Below, one piece after another: positions 1 through 7,524 of a stretch of DNA of 23,884 bases. A program made the translations under genes and the position numbers. The DNA is taken from positions 1 through 23,884 of IMG/VR virus record IMGVR_UViG_3300023478_000005; one strand, 5' to 3'. The stretch's first letter is position 1. The number at the start of each line of letters is the position of its first letter. The DNA comes from a virus. The notes under the pieces are model-generated. The model did no database searches and had not been told where the DNA came from. It was given only the letters and a program-made list of their open reading frames with translations.

Positions 1-28
1 CTAACGTAGGCTTTCAAGCCATACTCCA

Positions 29-52
29 CTCGCCTGAAGTGCTTCAGGCGGA
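29..52. promoter_or_regulatory. Dyad element, copy 1 (upstream of the lysis gene)
   Basis: CTCGCCTGAA and CTTCAGGCGGA flank a 3-base centre (GTG). The core CGCCTGAA/TTCAGGCG is a perfect inverted repeat at 31-50. The same 24-base block recurs at 8261-8284 with a different 3-base centre. There is no T-run after it, so it is not an ordinary terminator. Its place upstream of the lysis gene matches Mu Plys. Binding by a Mor/C-type activator, or a role as a leader RNA hairpin, is inference. Confidence 0.6.
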
Positions 53-94
53 ATCATCAAGATAGATATTCAGTATTGCCCTGTTGTGGGTGAG

Positions 95-124
95 AGCGGC
101 ACTGGGCTTCAATCCAGTGCCGCT
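95..124 (+). terminator. Strong stem-loop just before the amidase gene
   Basis: AGCGGCACTGG (95-105) pairs perfectly with CCAGTGCCGCT (114-124) around an 8-base loop. It is followed by TAGTTTATA, a poor but T-containing tail. This is terminator-like and ends 26 bases before the amidase ATG. It may end an upstream middle-gene transcript, or act as a control point for late transcription. Confidence 0.55.
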
Positions 125-150
125 TAGTTTATACCTCTGCTGGGTATCGC

Positions 151-621
151 ATGAAACAAAAAACAGAAAACATTATTATTCATTGCTCAGACTCGCCAAA
201 TGGTCGGGATGTTCGAGCCAGCGATATTCTAGCTTGGCATACTGATCCTAAGCCGAAAGGCCGAGGCTGGCACACGGCAGGCTATCATTATGTGATTTGC
301 ATCGATGGCGAAGTTGAGCCTTTGGTGCATCGTAATGATGATGCCTACACCGATGGGTGGGAAATCGCCAATGGCGCACGCGGGCATAATCACAACAGCA
401 TCCATATTTGTATGATTGGTGATGATCGCTTCACGCAAAATCAATGGGATGCGCTGCATCAACTGCTTGCCAAGCTTGGTTTGCAATGCCCCGGTGCTAC
501 GGTGCATGGTCATCATGAATTCAATCCAGCCAAAACCTGCCCCAATTTCGATGTCGCACAATGGCTCACCGAGCCTGTTCGTATTCAGCAAGCACATCTT
601 TATCCAGGAGGTTCAAAATGA
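151..621 (+). CDS. Endolysin: N-acetylmuramoyl-L-alanine amidase, T7 lysozyme type
   Basis: The 156-residue protein cuts the amide bond between N-acetylmuramic acid and L-alanine in peptidoglycan at the end of the lytic cycle. It is a full-length Amidase_2/PGRP-fold enzyme. The N-terminal IIIHCSDS motif supplies His11, and a GYHYV segment follows near residue 45. The C-terminal GHHEFNPAKTCPNFD motif holds His121, Lys128 and Cys130, matching the zinc ligands and catalytic lysine of T7 lysozyme. No signal peptide is visible, so a holin is needed for export, and holin-like genes follow directly. The start lacks a strong Shine-Dalgarno sequence but is the only sensible ATG. The stop overlaps the next ATG (ATGA). 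It takes the position of the Mu lys gene, with a different enzyme. Confidence 0.95.
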   Translation: MKQKTENIIIHCSDSPNGRDVRASDILAWHTDPKPKGRGWHTAGYHYVICIDGEVEPLVHRNDDAYTDGWEIANGARGHNHNSIHICMIGDDRFTQNQWDALHQLLAKLGLQCPGATVHGHHEFNPAKTCPNFDVAQWLTEPVRIQQAHLYPGGSK

Positions 622-824
622 TTACAATAATGTCGATTGTTTGGTGGGTATTACTTATCTTATTTGCTGGCTGCTTTGGCTGGTCCTTATGGCAATCGCT
701 TGCAGCATTAAAAGCAAAAGCCGAGGACTATGACTGGATAGGCTATTCCGTGCTTAGTGTTTTATTCTTGTCGAGCGTAGTGCTTGCATGGTTCACTATT
801 CAAGCTCTGAAGGCTGGCTGCTGA
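618..824 (+). CDS. Small two-helix membrane protein, holin-like
   Basis: The 68-residue protein has two hydrophobic segments, about residues 3-27 (IMSIVWWVLLILFAGCFGW) and 43-64 (YSVLSVLFLSSVVLAWFTI), joined by a short charged loop (KAKAEDYD). AGGAGG lies at 606-611, and the ATG overlaps the amidase stop. The reading frame extends further upstream, but the ATG at 618 is favoured by this ribosome site. The position between endolysin and 3TM holin suggests a holin, antiholin or other lysis helper. The family is not recognised, so the function is inferred from topology and context. Confidence 0.75.
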   Translation: MITIMSIVWWVLLILFAGCFGWSLWQSLAALKAKAEDYDWIGYSVLSVLFLSSVVLAWFTIQALKAGC

Positions 825-825
825 T

Positions 826-1239
826 ATGGGTTTTTTAACAGCCCTTTTGGGAGGTGCTGCTGCGCAACCCATTGAAGCCGTTGGCAATGTGATGGATAAG
901 TTGTTTACATCTGATGATGAGCGATTAAGCCATGAAGAGATTTTGACGCGGCTAGCACAGCGACCAAATCTAGCGCAGGTAGAATTAAACAAGGTCGAAG
1001 CAGCCCACCGCTCTGTATTTGTTGCTGGCTGGCGACCGGCCATTGGATGGGTATGCGCATTGGCATTGCTGTATCAATTCGTGATTCAGCCATTATTAAA
1101 TTACGGGCTGCTGATTTATTCGCCAGCCACGCCACCACCGCCTTCGCTTGATTTTGGCCCACTCATGACGGTCGTGATGGCATTGCTTGGTCTGGGCGGT
1201 TTGCGCACTGTGGAAAAATTACAGGGGCGTGCTAAATGA
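826..1239 (+). CDS. 3TM-type phage holin
   Basis: The 137-residue protein resembles the 3TM holin family (GTA_holin_3TM type). The N-terminal segment (GFLTALLGGAAAQPIEAVGNV) is weakly hydrophobic and is followed by a charged acidic and basic stretch. The signature FVAGWRPAIGWVCALALLYQF runs into the second membrane helix, and a third lies near residues 110-128 (LMTVVMALLGLGGLRTVEK). It would make inner-membrane lesions that release or activate the amidase encoded two genes upstream. It starts one base after the preceding stop and ends with an ATGA overlap to the next small ORF. Confidence 0.88.
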   Translation: MGFLTALLGGAAAQPIEAVGNVMDKLFTSDDERLSHEEILTRLAQRPNLAQVELNKVEAAHRSVFVAGWRPAIGWVCALALLYQFVIQPLLNYGLLIYSPATPPPPSLDFGPLMTVVMALLGLGGLRTVEKLQGRAK

Positions 1240-1403
1240 GCATCTATCAGTTTGCATTAAGATCTTTGGGCTTGGGGGCTAGGGATATTGCCCCGCTAAA
1301 CACCCCTGTCTTTCATGGCAGATCTTATTTCGCTAGTCGAATAAGCTCTGGCACACGCCAAAGAAAATTGCGTAAGAAGGCACGGAGGGTTGGTCATGTC
1401 TGA
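1236..1403 (+). CDS. Small basic ORF of unknown function
   Basis: The 55-residue reading frame starts with an ATGA overlap to the holin stop and ends inside the start region of the zinc-finger gene, so it fills the gap between them exactly. The protein begins MSIYQFALRSLGLGARDIAP and ends with a strongly basic tail (RQRKLRKKARRVGHV). There is no clear transmembrane helix, lipobox or zinc motif. The upstream ribosome site is weak (GGGGCG). The tight packing argues for translation; no family is recognised. Confidence 0.5.
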   Translation: MSIYQFALRSLGLGARDIAPLNTPVFHGRSYFASRISSGTRQRKLRKKARRVGHV

Positions 1404-1617
1404 TGTCGCAGACCGAGCTGAACGATTTGAGTCACAACAACGTCAGCATGCTATTGATGCTATTCGACATCGAAAGCATGAAACCCCCGAACTAGATGAG
1501 CATGGTGAACGCATTTGCAAAAGCTGTGGTGATATCATCAAAAAGATGCGCTTGATGGCTCTGCCTCATGCAGTGCGCTGCGTGCCATGCCAAGAAGAAT
1601 GTGAGGGGTGTTCTTGA
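1396..1617 (+). CDS. TraR/DksA-family C4 zinc-finger protein
   Basis: The 73-residue protein has an N-terminal helical part rich in Gln, Arg and His, then the conserved zinc module CKSCG (Cys41, Cys44), the RLMALPHAVRC link, and CVPCQ (Cys62, Cys65). This is the short TraR type, lacking the long coiled coil of full DksA. Family members bind in the RNA polymerase secondary channel and mimic DksA with ppGpp. The start ATG is chosen because GGAGGG (1384-1389) lies six bases upstream; a TTG two codons earlier is less likely. It sits in the lysis and head operon, where Mu-like phages often carry such a gene. The effect on phage or host transcription is inferred. Confidence 0.9.
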   Translation: MSDVADRAERFESQQRQHAIDAIRHRKHETPELDEHGERICKSCGDIIKKMRLMALPHAVRCVPCQEECEGCS

Positions 1618-1943
1618 TGGATTATAAAGCAGCAAAGTTTTGGTTAGAAGTGGTCATGATGATGGTGAATATCGCTCTTTGGCTATTTGTTTGGAACAGC
1701 AATAAAAACAGAGTTACAAGCGAGAAGATCGAGGGGCTTGAGCAGGAAATTGAAAGCAAGTTGGAAGATCACGCAGAAAAACTGGGACGCATGGACGAGC
1801 GGTTGAAAGTTTCGATTGGGCATCCTGAATTGAAGTCTGTCTATGATCGCATGAATGGCATGCAAAAAGAACTCAGCGAAATTAATGGAAAAATGCACAC
1901 CTTGGATTTAATTCATGAGATGTTGTTGAAGGGAGATAAGTAA
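1617..1943 (+). CDS. DUF2730 (Mu gp25-like) membrane-anchored coiled-coil protein
   Basis: The 108-residue protein has one N-terminal membrane helix (about residues 9-28, FWLEVVMMMVNIALWLFVWN), then a charged heptad-rich region predicted to be coiled coil (EKIEGLEQEIESKLEDHAEKL) and a second helical segment near the C-terminus. Position and shape match the Mu gp25 family, between the zinc finger and the gp26-like gene. Function is unknown in Mu. The topology, short cytoplasmic N-terminus with a periplasmic coiled coil, is also that of an inner-membrane spanin, and no other spanin is visible here. The start overlaps the previous stop as TGATG. Confidence 0.8.
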   Translation: MDYKAAKFWLEVVMMMVNIALWLFVWNSNKNRVTSEKIEGLEQEIESKLEDHAEKLGRMDERLKVSIGHPELKSVYDRMNGMQKELSEINGKMHTLDLIHEMLLKGDK

Positions 1944-2239
1944 TGGGACTTGCGCAAGTGAAACAAGAAGACCGTCGTTTGCTCATATTAAAAGCTCTGG
2001 CAAGTGAGAGTGATTATGCTATTTCAGATATGGTTTTACGTGGTCTTTTAAGTGAATACGGACACAATGAATCTTCCGACACCATTCGGGTAGATATTGC
2101 CTGGCTTGAAGAGCAAGGACTGGTGACTTTTGAAAAAGTTAGTGTGACTACTGTAGCAACGATTACTGAGCGTGGGCTTGATGTAGCGAATGGCGCGGCA
2201 CGTGTGCCTGGCATTCGTCGCCCTCGCCCTGGTGAATAA
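1943..2239 (+). CDS. Mu gp26-like winged-helix protein (VpaChn25_0724 family)
   Basis: The 98-residue protein begins GLAQVKQEDRRLLILKALA and has the helix-turn-helix/wing pattern DTIRVDIAWLEEQGLVTFE, followed by a strand pair (VTTVATITERG) and a basic C-terminus (PGIRRPRPGE). This is the ArsR-like winged-helix family found directly before the small terminase in Mu-like phages. It may help in packaging or DNA recognition, but no function is established. It overlaps both neighbours by one base, showing a tightly coupled operon. Confidence 0.82.
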   Translation: MGLAQVKQEDRRLLILKALASESDYAISDMVLRGLLSEYGHNESSDTIRVDIAWLEEQGLVTFEKVSVTTVATITERGLDVANGAARVPGIRRPRPGE

Positions 2240-2814
2240 TGGCACCGCGTAGCAAGCTTGAGTCTTTGCCTGATGATTTGCTTGAGCAGCTTGATCAGCG
2301 ATTGTTGGCATCACACTATCATGATATTGATGGCCATCATAAATGGTTGCTTGCTGAACTTGATAGGCGTGAGATTGAATTACCTGAACCGATTAGCCGC
2401 TCGGCGGTTGGACGGTACAGCCGCATGCGTAAGCTGGAGCAACAATCTATCGGCGATAGCGTGCGTCAGATGCGAGCTATTCAACAAGAATTTGGGGATG
2501 ACCCCACATCGTTCTTGGTCAACGGAAATAACATGGCGCAGATGCTCGCATGGAAACGTGTGCAAGCAGCGATGAATGGTGATGTGGATGTGGATGAGGA
2601 GTTTCTGGCTAACATTTCTTTAGCAATGTCGCGCATGGCGAAAACAGCAGTGATCAATGATGATCGTGAACGTGATATCCGCGAAGATGAACGCAAGCTT
2701 GCAATGGAAGAAGCTGCTGCAAAAGTGGATGCCATCATTGAATCAAGCACTGGCTCCAACAGCGATACGATTACCAAATTGCGCGAAGCTATTGCAGGTG
2801 GCTTGAGTGCCTAA
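2239..2814 (+). CDS. Terminase small subunit, Mu gp27-like (DUF3486)
   Basis: The 191-residue protein starts with a basic segment and the LPDDLLEQLDQRL motif. The helix-turn-helix-like region SAVGRYSRMRKLEQQ follows near residues 54-70, then a long alpha-helical, charged C-terminal region. This pattern is typical of DUF3486, the Mu gp27 family, which acts as TerS to recognise DNA for headful packaging. It is followed directly by TerL with an 8-base overlap. In Mu, packaging starts near the left end from integrated copies; that this phage does the same is inference. Confidence 0.88.
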   Translation: MAPRSKLESLPDDLLEQLDQRLLASHYHDIDGHHKWLLAELDRREIELPEPISRSAVGRYSRMRKLEQQSIGDSVRQMRAIQQEFGDDPTSFLVNGNNMAQMLAWKRVQAAMNGDVDVDEEFLANISLAMSRMAKTAVINDDRERDIREDERKLAMEEAAAKVDAIIESSTGSNSDTITKLREAIAGGLSA

Positions 2815-4324
2815 TGTTGAAGCGGCTGCAAGCCCAATTCTTCTTAATTATCAGTCCAAGTGGATCTATGATAAAGTTGCAGTAAAGATTATTGAGAAAA
2901 GCCGACGCATTGGTTTGTCTTATGCTGAAGCAGCGGATGCAGTGCTTCATGCAGCTGATGATAGCGGCGGCAATGTTTATTATATTGCATTTTCCAAAGA
3001 TATGACCGAAGGCTTTATTCAGGATTGTGCAACCTGGGCGAAAGCCTACAACATGGCTTGTGGCGAAGTTCAAGAGGAAGTGCTTGTTGATGAAGACAGG
3101 GAAATCCTTACATACAAAATCAAGTTTGCTTCAGGTAAAATTATTCAAGCCTTATCATCCAGCCCGCGCAACTTGCGTTCTAAAGGTCGCCCCGGCGACA
3201 GGTTGATTATTGATGAGGCCGCGTTTATTGACGAGCTGGAAGAATTGCTCAAAGCAGCTATGGCCATGACCATGTGGGGCGGCTCTGTTCATATTATCAG
3301 TACGCACAACGGCGAAGACAACCCGTTTAATCAGCTTATCAATGATGTGCGGGCTGGCCGCTATGATTACTCATTGCATCGGGTGACATTGGATGATGCG
3401 TTGAATGACGGTTATTTCAAAAAGATTTGCGAAGTGACTGGCAAAGAATGGTCTGAAGAAGCGGAAGCTGCTTGGCGTGATACGATTGTAAAACGCTATC
3501 GTCCAAATGAGAATGAAGAGTTGTTTTGTGTGCCGTCAATGAGCGGCGGCAGCTACATGTCTCGCGCCTTGATTGAATCGTGCATGGTCGAAGCGCCAGT
3601 GGTTCGATTTGAGGGTACAGCAAGCTTCAATATTGCTCCAGAACCTGTGCGGCGAGCCGAGATGCAGGATTGGATCAATGATAACATCACACCTTTGTTA
3701 GCTCGGCTCGACAAGAATCGTCGACATGTGTTTGGTATGGATTTCGCGCGTTCGGGTGATATGTCCGATATTTCACCGATGGAAATTGGTGCAACGCTGC
3801 ATAATACAGTTCCGTTCCTTATTGAAATGCACAACGTGCCGCACAAGCAGCAAGAACAAGTTCTTTTTGCAATAGCGGATGGCTTACCTCGCCTCTGTGG
3901 CGGAGCAATTGATGCGGGCGGCAATGGATCATATATCGCAGAAGCTGCGACAGATCGTTATGGCAGCCTTATTGATGAAGTTCATTTTACAGAAAATTGG
4001 TATAGAGAAAACATGCCGCGCTACAAAGCAAAGTATGAAGACCGTTTAATCAGCATCCCAAAACATGATGATATTCTCGAAGATCATCGTGCCATTCGTA
4101 TGATCAATGGTGTACCTCGTGTGCCCAAGGGTAAGACGGATAAAAAAGGTGCAAGGCATGGGGATAGTGCAATCGCGATGGTGCTGGCAGATAACAAGAC
4201 GCTGAATACAGCAGCTCCGATTGAGTATATCACTGATGACACAGAAACATCGGACTTGTCGTTTTTAGGCGAAGCTGAAGGCATCAATCACAATAGTTTT
4301 ATAGGAGGCGGTTATGGTCGCTAA
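2807..4324 (+). CDS. Terminase large subunit, Mu gp28-like
   Basis: The 505-residue packaging motor has an N-terminal ATPase and a C-terminal RNase H-fold nuclease. The Walker A-like motif is KSRRIGLS (31-38), the variant used by Mu-type enzymes instead of GKT. Walker B is LIIDEAAFIDE (Asp136, Glu137), and the coupling motif is STHNG (165-169). The nuclease acidic residues are Asp312 (MDFARSGD), Asp369 (AIDAGGN) and Asp453 (HGDSA). The start is GTG at 2807 with AGGTGG seven bases upstream; the nearby ATG at 2814 is out of frame. It overlaps TerS by eight bases and the portal gene by eleven. Confidence 0.95.
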   Translation: MPNVEAAASPILLNYQSKWIYDKVAVKIIEKSRRIGLSYAEAADAVLHAADDSGGNVYYIAFSKDMTEGFIQDCATWAKAYNMACGEVQEEVLVDEDREILTYKIKFASGKIIQALSSSPRNLRSKGRPGDRLIIDEAAFIDELEELLKAAMAMTMWGGSVHIISTHNGEDNPFNQLINDVRAGRYDYSLHRVTLDDALNDGYFKKICEVTGKEWSEEAEAAWRDTIVKRYRPNENEELFCVPSMSGGSYMSRALIESCMVEAPVVRFEGTASFNIAPEPVRRAEMQDWINDNITPLLARLDKNRRHVFGMDFARSGDMSDISPMEIGATLHNTVPFLIEMHNVPHKQQEQVLFAIADGLPRLCGGAIDAGGNGSYIAEAATDRYGSLIDEVHFTENWYRENMPRYKAKYEDRLISIPKHDDILEDHRAIRMINGVPRVPKGKTDKKGARHGDSAIAMVLADNKTLNTAAPIEYITDDTETSDLSFLGEAEGINHNSFIGGGYGR

Positions 4325-5840
4325 AATCAATCCAGATTTAACTATGGAATTTGCATCCGATGATCCCAAGGTTGATATTACCAAAGCATTCTTAGGAAAT
4401 ATTCGTTTTAATGAAGACAAGCTTCTTCAGAAGCTGGGCGGCAATCTTGAGATATATGAGGATGTGTACCGTGATGATCGTGTATTGTCCTGCTTGCAAC
4501 AACGTATCAGTGCAGTGATATCAAAAGATTATGATGTGCGTGCCGGCAGTGATTCCGATTTAGACCAACGCGCAGCCGAAGCAGCTGAAGAGATGATTCG
4601 TTCCATACGCTTTGATCGGCTGACAGAAAAATTTTTATTGCAATCGTTGCTGAAAGGCTGGGGTGTTGCTGAAATCATCTGGAGCTTGAAAGGTAATATG
4701 GTATGGCCTGCTGCAATCAAAGTTAAAAAGAGCCAACGTTTTACCTTTGCACCACTCTATACAATTAAGCCTGTCAGCAATCAATATGCTGATGTGCGTA
4801 AGGCTCTAAGACTTGAAGCTGCTTTACGTTTAAAAACCCGTGCCAAGCCGATGGAGGGTGAGGCTTTATCCGAGCGGAAGTTTATTGTGCACACGATTGG
4901 CGCAATGGATGATGACAATCCGTTTGGCACAGGATTAGGCTTTTGGTTATATTGGCCAGTCCGCTTTAAGCGTGAAGGTATGAGCTTGTGGTTGGAGTTT
5001 ATTGATAAGTTTGGTTCTCCCACCGTCAAAGGCAAATATCCAACATCTGCATCCGAGCTAGAGAAACGCAAGCTTATGGAAGCTTTGCGCGCGCTTCGCT
5101 CCAACTCTGTAACGGCTATTCCCGATGGCATGGATGCAGAGTTGATTGCCGCTGCAAAATCTGGCATCAGCACGCATGAACAATTGATTGATCGCATGGA
5201 TCAAGCCATCACCACCGCCATTTTATCCCAAACCCTAACCACCAGCCAAGGCAATACAGGCAGCCAAGCCTTGGGCAAAGTGCATGAAGGTGTGAAAGAT
5301 GAAATTGCCAAATCCGATGCAGATATGTTGAGCGACTCATTGAATGAGACACTGATGCTGTGGTTTACAGAATATAATTTCCCTGGTGCAACACCACCGC
5401 ATGTATGGCGTGATATGTCTGACGTTGAAGATTTGGATGCCAAAGCCGAGCGTGATGAACGCCTTGCCAATGCTTCAGGGCGTACGCTTGATAAGCGTTA
5501 TACTGAAGAAGAGTATGGCATCAAGCTAAGTGATGAAAAGAAAACCGCAGCTGGCAATCCACCCACAGCCTCGTTTGCTGAGACATCAGCTACAGCGGCC
5601 GATGCTGTAGACAAGATTACAGATCAACTGGAGCGTGAAGCGGCTCCGATCACAGATAAGATGATTGACCAGGTGCGCGGGCTGATGGATGAGGTGGAAA
5701 GCTTGGAAGAGTTGGCTGATCGCATTCCTGAATTGTTGGGTGATATGGACACAACACAGATGACTGAGCTCATGGCAAAAGCTTTTGCCACTGCAAACCT
5801 CACGGGGCAGGTAGAAGTGGTGGATGAGAGCAATGCTTAA
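4314..5840 (+). CDS. Portal protein, Mu gp29-like (DUF935)
   Basis: The 508-residue protein is a full-length DUF935 portal, which forms the ring at the capsid vertex through which TerL threads DNA. Typical features are the N-terminal DDRVLSCLQQRISAV segment, the LKGWGVAEIIW core motif, and the central GTGLGFWLYWPVRFKREGMS region, followed by the EFIDKFGSPTVKGKYP motif. The C-terminal third is acidic and helical. AGGAGG at 4303-4308 sets the ATG start inside the end of TerL. It is followed by about 100 bases without an obvious gene before gpF. Confidence 0.95.
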   Translation: MVAKINPDLTMEFASDDPKVDITKAFLGNIRFNEDKLLQKLGGNLEIYEDVYRDDRVLSCLQQRISAVISKDYDVRAGSDSDLDQRAAEAAEEMIRSIRFDRLTEKFLLQSLLKGWGVAEIIWSLKGNMVWPAAIKVKKSQRFTFAPLYTIKPVSNQYADVRKALRLEAALRLKTRAKPMEGEALSERKFIVHTIGAMDDDNPFGTGLGFWLYWPVRFKREGMSLWLEFIDKFGSPTVKGKYPTSASELEKRKLMEALRALRSNSVTAIPDGMDAELIAAAKSGISTHEQLIDRMDQAITTAILSQTLTTSQGNTGSQALGKVHEGVKDEIAKSDADMLSDSLNETLMLWFTEYNFPGATPPHVWRDMSDVEDLDAKAERDERLANASGRTLDKRYTEEEYGIKLSDEKKTAAGNPPTASFAETSATAADAVDKITDQLEREAAPITDKMIDQVRGLMDEVESLEELADRIPELLGDMDTTQMTELMAKAFATANLTGQVEVVDESNA

Positions 5841-5944
5841 ATCGCCACAGCCGCATTTTGATAGGGTGAAACGAGCATTCACTAGACTAGCAGCACGAAA
5901 GTGCGCACCGACGCGTGGACACGGTGTTGACGAAAGAGCGTGTC
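5841..5944 (+). other. Short non-coding gap between portal and gpF genes
   Basis: No gene is supported here. The stretch holds a small hairpin, GCAC-GAAA-GTGC (5893-5904), and a weaker CACCG/CGGTG pairing just after it. The gpF frame is open from 5891 and has possible GTG starts at 5915 and 5924, so part of this gap could be coding. No good promoter is seen. Confidence 0.4.
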
Positions 5945-7204
5945 ATGCCTGTTAAGTACGGTTCGCTGCCCTTCGACGCGCAGATAGCATTCTTTCGCAA
6001 AAAACTGGCTTTGCCAACACGCGGATGGACAGATATTTGGCAAAGCAATCATGATCATGCATTTGTGGTGGCAGGTGCAACCAAGATGGCATTGGTTGAA
6101 GATATGCAAGCGGCGGTACAAAAAGCGATCGAGAAGGGAACCACGATTGCAGAGTTCCGCAAAGATTTTGATAAGGCTGTCAGCGATCACGGCTGGAGTT
6201 ATAACGGCTCGCGCGGCTGGCGCACGCGGTTGATCTACCAAACCAACCTACGCACATCGTATGCAGCAGGTCGGCACGAGCAGCTGCAAAAGTTGGAGTA
6301 CTGGCAATATCATCATTCCATTGGCGCAAACAATCCGCGTGAACAACACTTGGCTTGGGATGGTTTGGTGCTGCCAAAAGATGATCCATTCTGGAATACG
6401 CACTATCCGCCGAATGGCTGGGGTTGTCGTTGTTATGTCACAGGCATGAGCAAAACCCGGATGCAACAGAAAGGTTTGAGTGCAGGGAAATCACCCACTA
6501 TCCAAACTCAAAAAGTAAACGTCGGCGTATCAGGGCCCAATCCGCGCACCGTGGAAGTACCCGAAGGCATCAGCCCAGGCTTTGCTTATGCACCAGGGCA
6601 AAGTGCTTGGATGCATGCGTATGATCTCAAACAAGGGAAGCAGTCACCTTTCCCCTTTGAACAGAAAGATAATGGCTTATTTAAAAAGATCCCCGAACGC
6701 GGAGCTGTCGATTTAATGCTTAATCCTCGAGCCTTTCCAGAAAGTGAAATACTACCATCGATGCAGGCAGGTCAGGATGCCGCCTATGCAAAATTATTTT
6801 TGAAGAAGTTTAATGCTGATATTGGTAAGCCTGTCACATTTATTGATGCCAGTGGTGATGCGATGGTCATATCAGATGCCATGTTTAAGAATGATGAAGA
6901 TGCATGGAAAATGGGCAAAGGCACACGCAGCGCTCAGCTGAATATGCTCGCGGATTCTATCAAAAATCCTGACGAAATCTGGGGTTGGGTTGAATGGCAC
7001 AGGCGTGATAAAAAGGCAATCAGTAGCCGTGCTTATGTTAGCAGGTATATGGTTGGCACTGTGCAATGGCTTGCGATAACGGTCATGCAACGCAGTGAGG
7101 GGAAATGGCAAGGCACAACGGTACATACATCAAGCAGCTCGGATGATTTTAATCAAAAAGTTGAAAAGAACAGGCGTGGGGTTCGCTTGTATCGAAGACC
7201 ATAA
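5945..7204 (+). CDS. Mu gpF-like head morphogenesis protein fused to a PBECR2 nuclease-like domain
   Basis: The 419-residue protein has two parts. Residues 1 to about 215 are the MuF/SPP1 gp7-type minor head domain: MPVKYGSLPFDAQIAFFR at the start, then RTSYAAGRHEQ, and the hallmark DDPFWNTHYPPNGWGCRCY. Residues about 285-419 match the PBECR2 fold (phage Barnase-EndoU-ColicinE5/D-RelE-like nuclease), with the NPDEIWGWVEW, SRAYVSRYM and GVRLYRRP motifs. MuF proteins carrying C-terminal toxin-like domains are known in temperate phages. GTG at 5915 would add ten residues; the ATG is chosen because homologues start there. A clear terminator follows the stop. Nuclease activity is not shown. Confidence 0.9.
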   Translation: MPVKYGSLPFDAQIAFFRKKLALPTRGWTDIWQSNHDHAFVVAGATKMALVEDMQAAVQKAIEKGTTIAEFRKDFDKAVSDHGWSYNGSRGWRTRLIYQTNLRTSYAAGRHEQLQKLEYWQYHHSIGANNPREQHLAWDGLVLPKDDPFWNTHYPPNGWGCRCYVTGMSKTRMQQKGLSAGKSPTIQTQKVNVGVSGPNPRTVEVPEGISPGFAYAPGQSAWMHAYDLKQGKQSPFPFEQKDNGLFKKIPERGAVDLMLNPRAFPESEILPSMQAGQDAAYAKLFLKKFNADIGKPVTFIDASGDAMVISDAMFKNDEDAWKMGKGTRSAQLNMLADSIKNPDEIWGWVEWHRRDKKAISSRAYVSRYMVGTVQWLAITVMQRSEGKWQGTTVHTSSSSDDFNQKVEKNRRGVRLYRRP

Positions 7205-7206
7205 AA

Positions 7207-7234
7207 AAAAGGCTGCGTTCCAGCGCAGCCTTTT
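7207..7234 (+). terminator. Intrinsic terminator after gpF
   Basis: AAAAGGCTGCG (7207-7217) pairs with CGCAGCCTTTT (7224-7234) around a 6-base loop. The stem is GC-rich at the top and ends in a T-run. The A-tract on the left makes it usable on either strand, so it could also end leftward transcripts from the reverse-strand gene at 7405-7662. Confidence 0.85.
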
Positions 7235-7305
7235 GCTCTGTACGTCATTGCTGGGAGCTGGAACCCTCTAGCGTACATAAGATACCCCAAGTTTAGGAGA
7301 TAATC

Positions 7306-7524
7306 ATGGCAAGCACAACCTATCTGGAAAGAATCATTATGCATGCTGTTGCAAAAGAATTGCAATGCCAAAAAGAAATAGATGATGCAGCCTTTAAAAT
7401 TGACCTATTGGCGCAATGCAAGGGTCACTTCTGTAAGTGCTGTTGCAACTTGCGGCGCAGTCGTACCCATAACCACAGAAGCCGTATCAAGTTTACTGCA
7501 AAAAGCCGATATTTCCGTGGTTGA
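7306..7524 (+). CDS. Small ORF with a strong ribosome site, 3' part antisense to another gene
   Basis: The ATG at 7306 follows AGGAG (7295-7299) at good spacing. The first 33 residues (MASTTYLERIIMHAVAKELQ onward) look like an ordinary helical protein. From 7405 onward the frame runs antisense to the reverse-strand gene and its composition becomes odd (GHFCKCCCNLRRSRTHNHRSR). Either this is a short gene whose 3' end was overwritten by insertion of the reverse gene, or the ORF is a remnant. No family is recognised. Confidence is low that the full 72 residues are functional. Confidence 0.35.
   Translation: MASTTYLERIIMHAVAKELQCQKEIDDAAFKIDLLAQCKGHFCKCCCNLRRSRTHNHRSRIKFTAKSRYFRG

Noticed and set aside
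5882-6241. Reverse-strand 119-residue frame over the start of gpF
   Set aside because: It is antisense to conserved gpF motifs and has no ribosome site.
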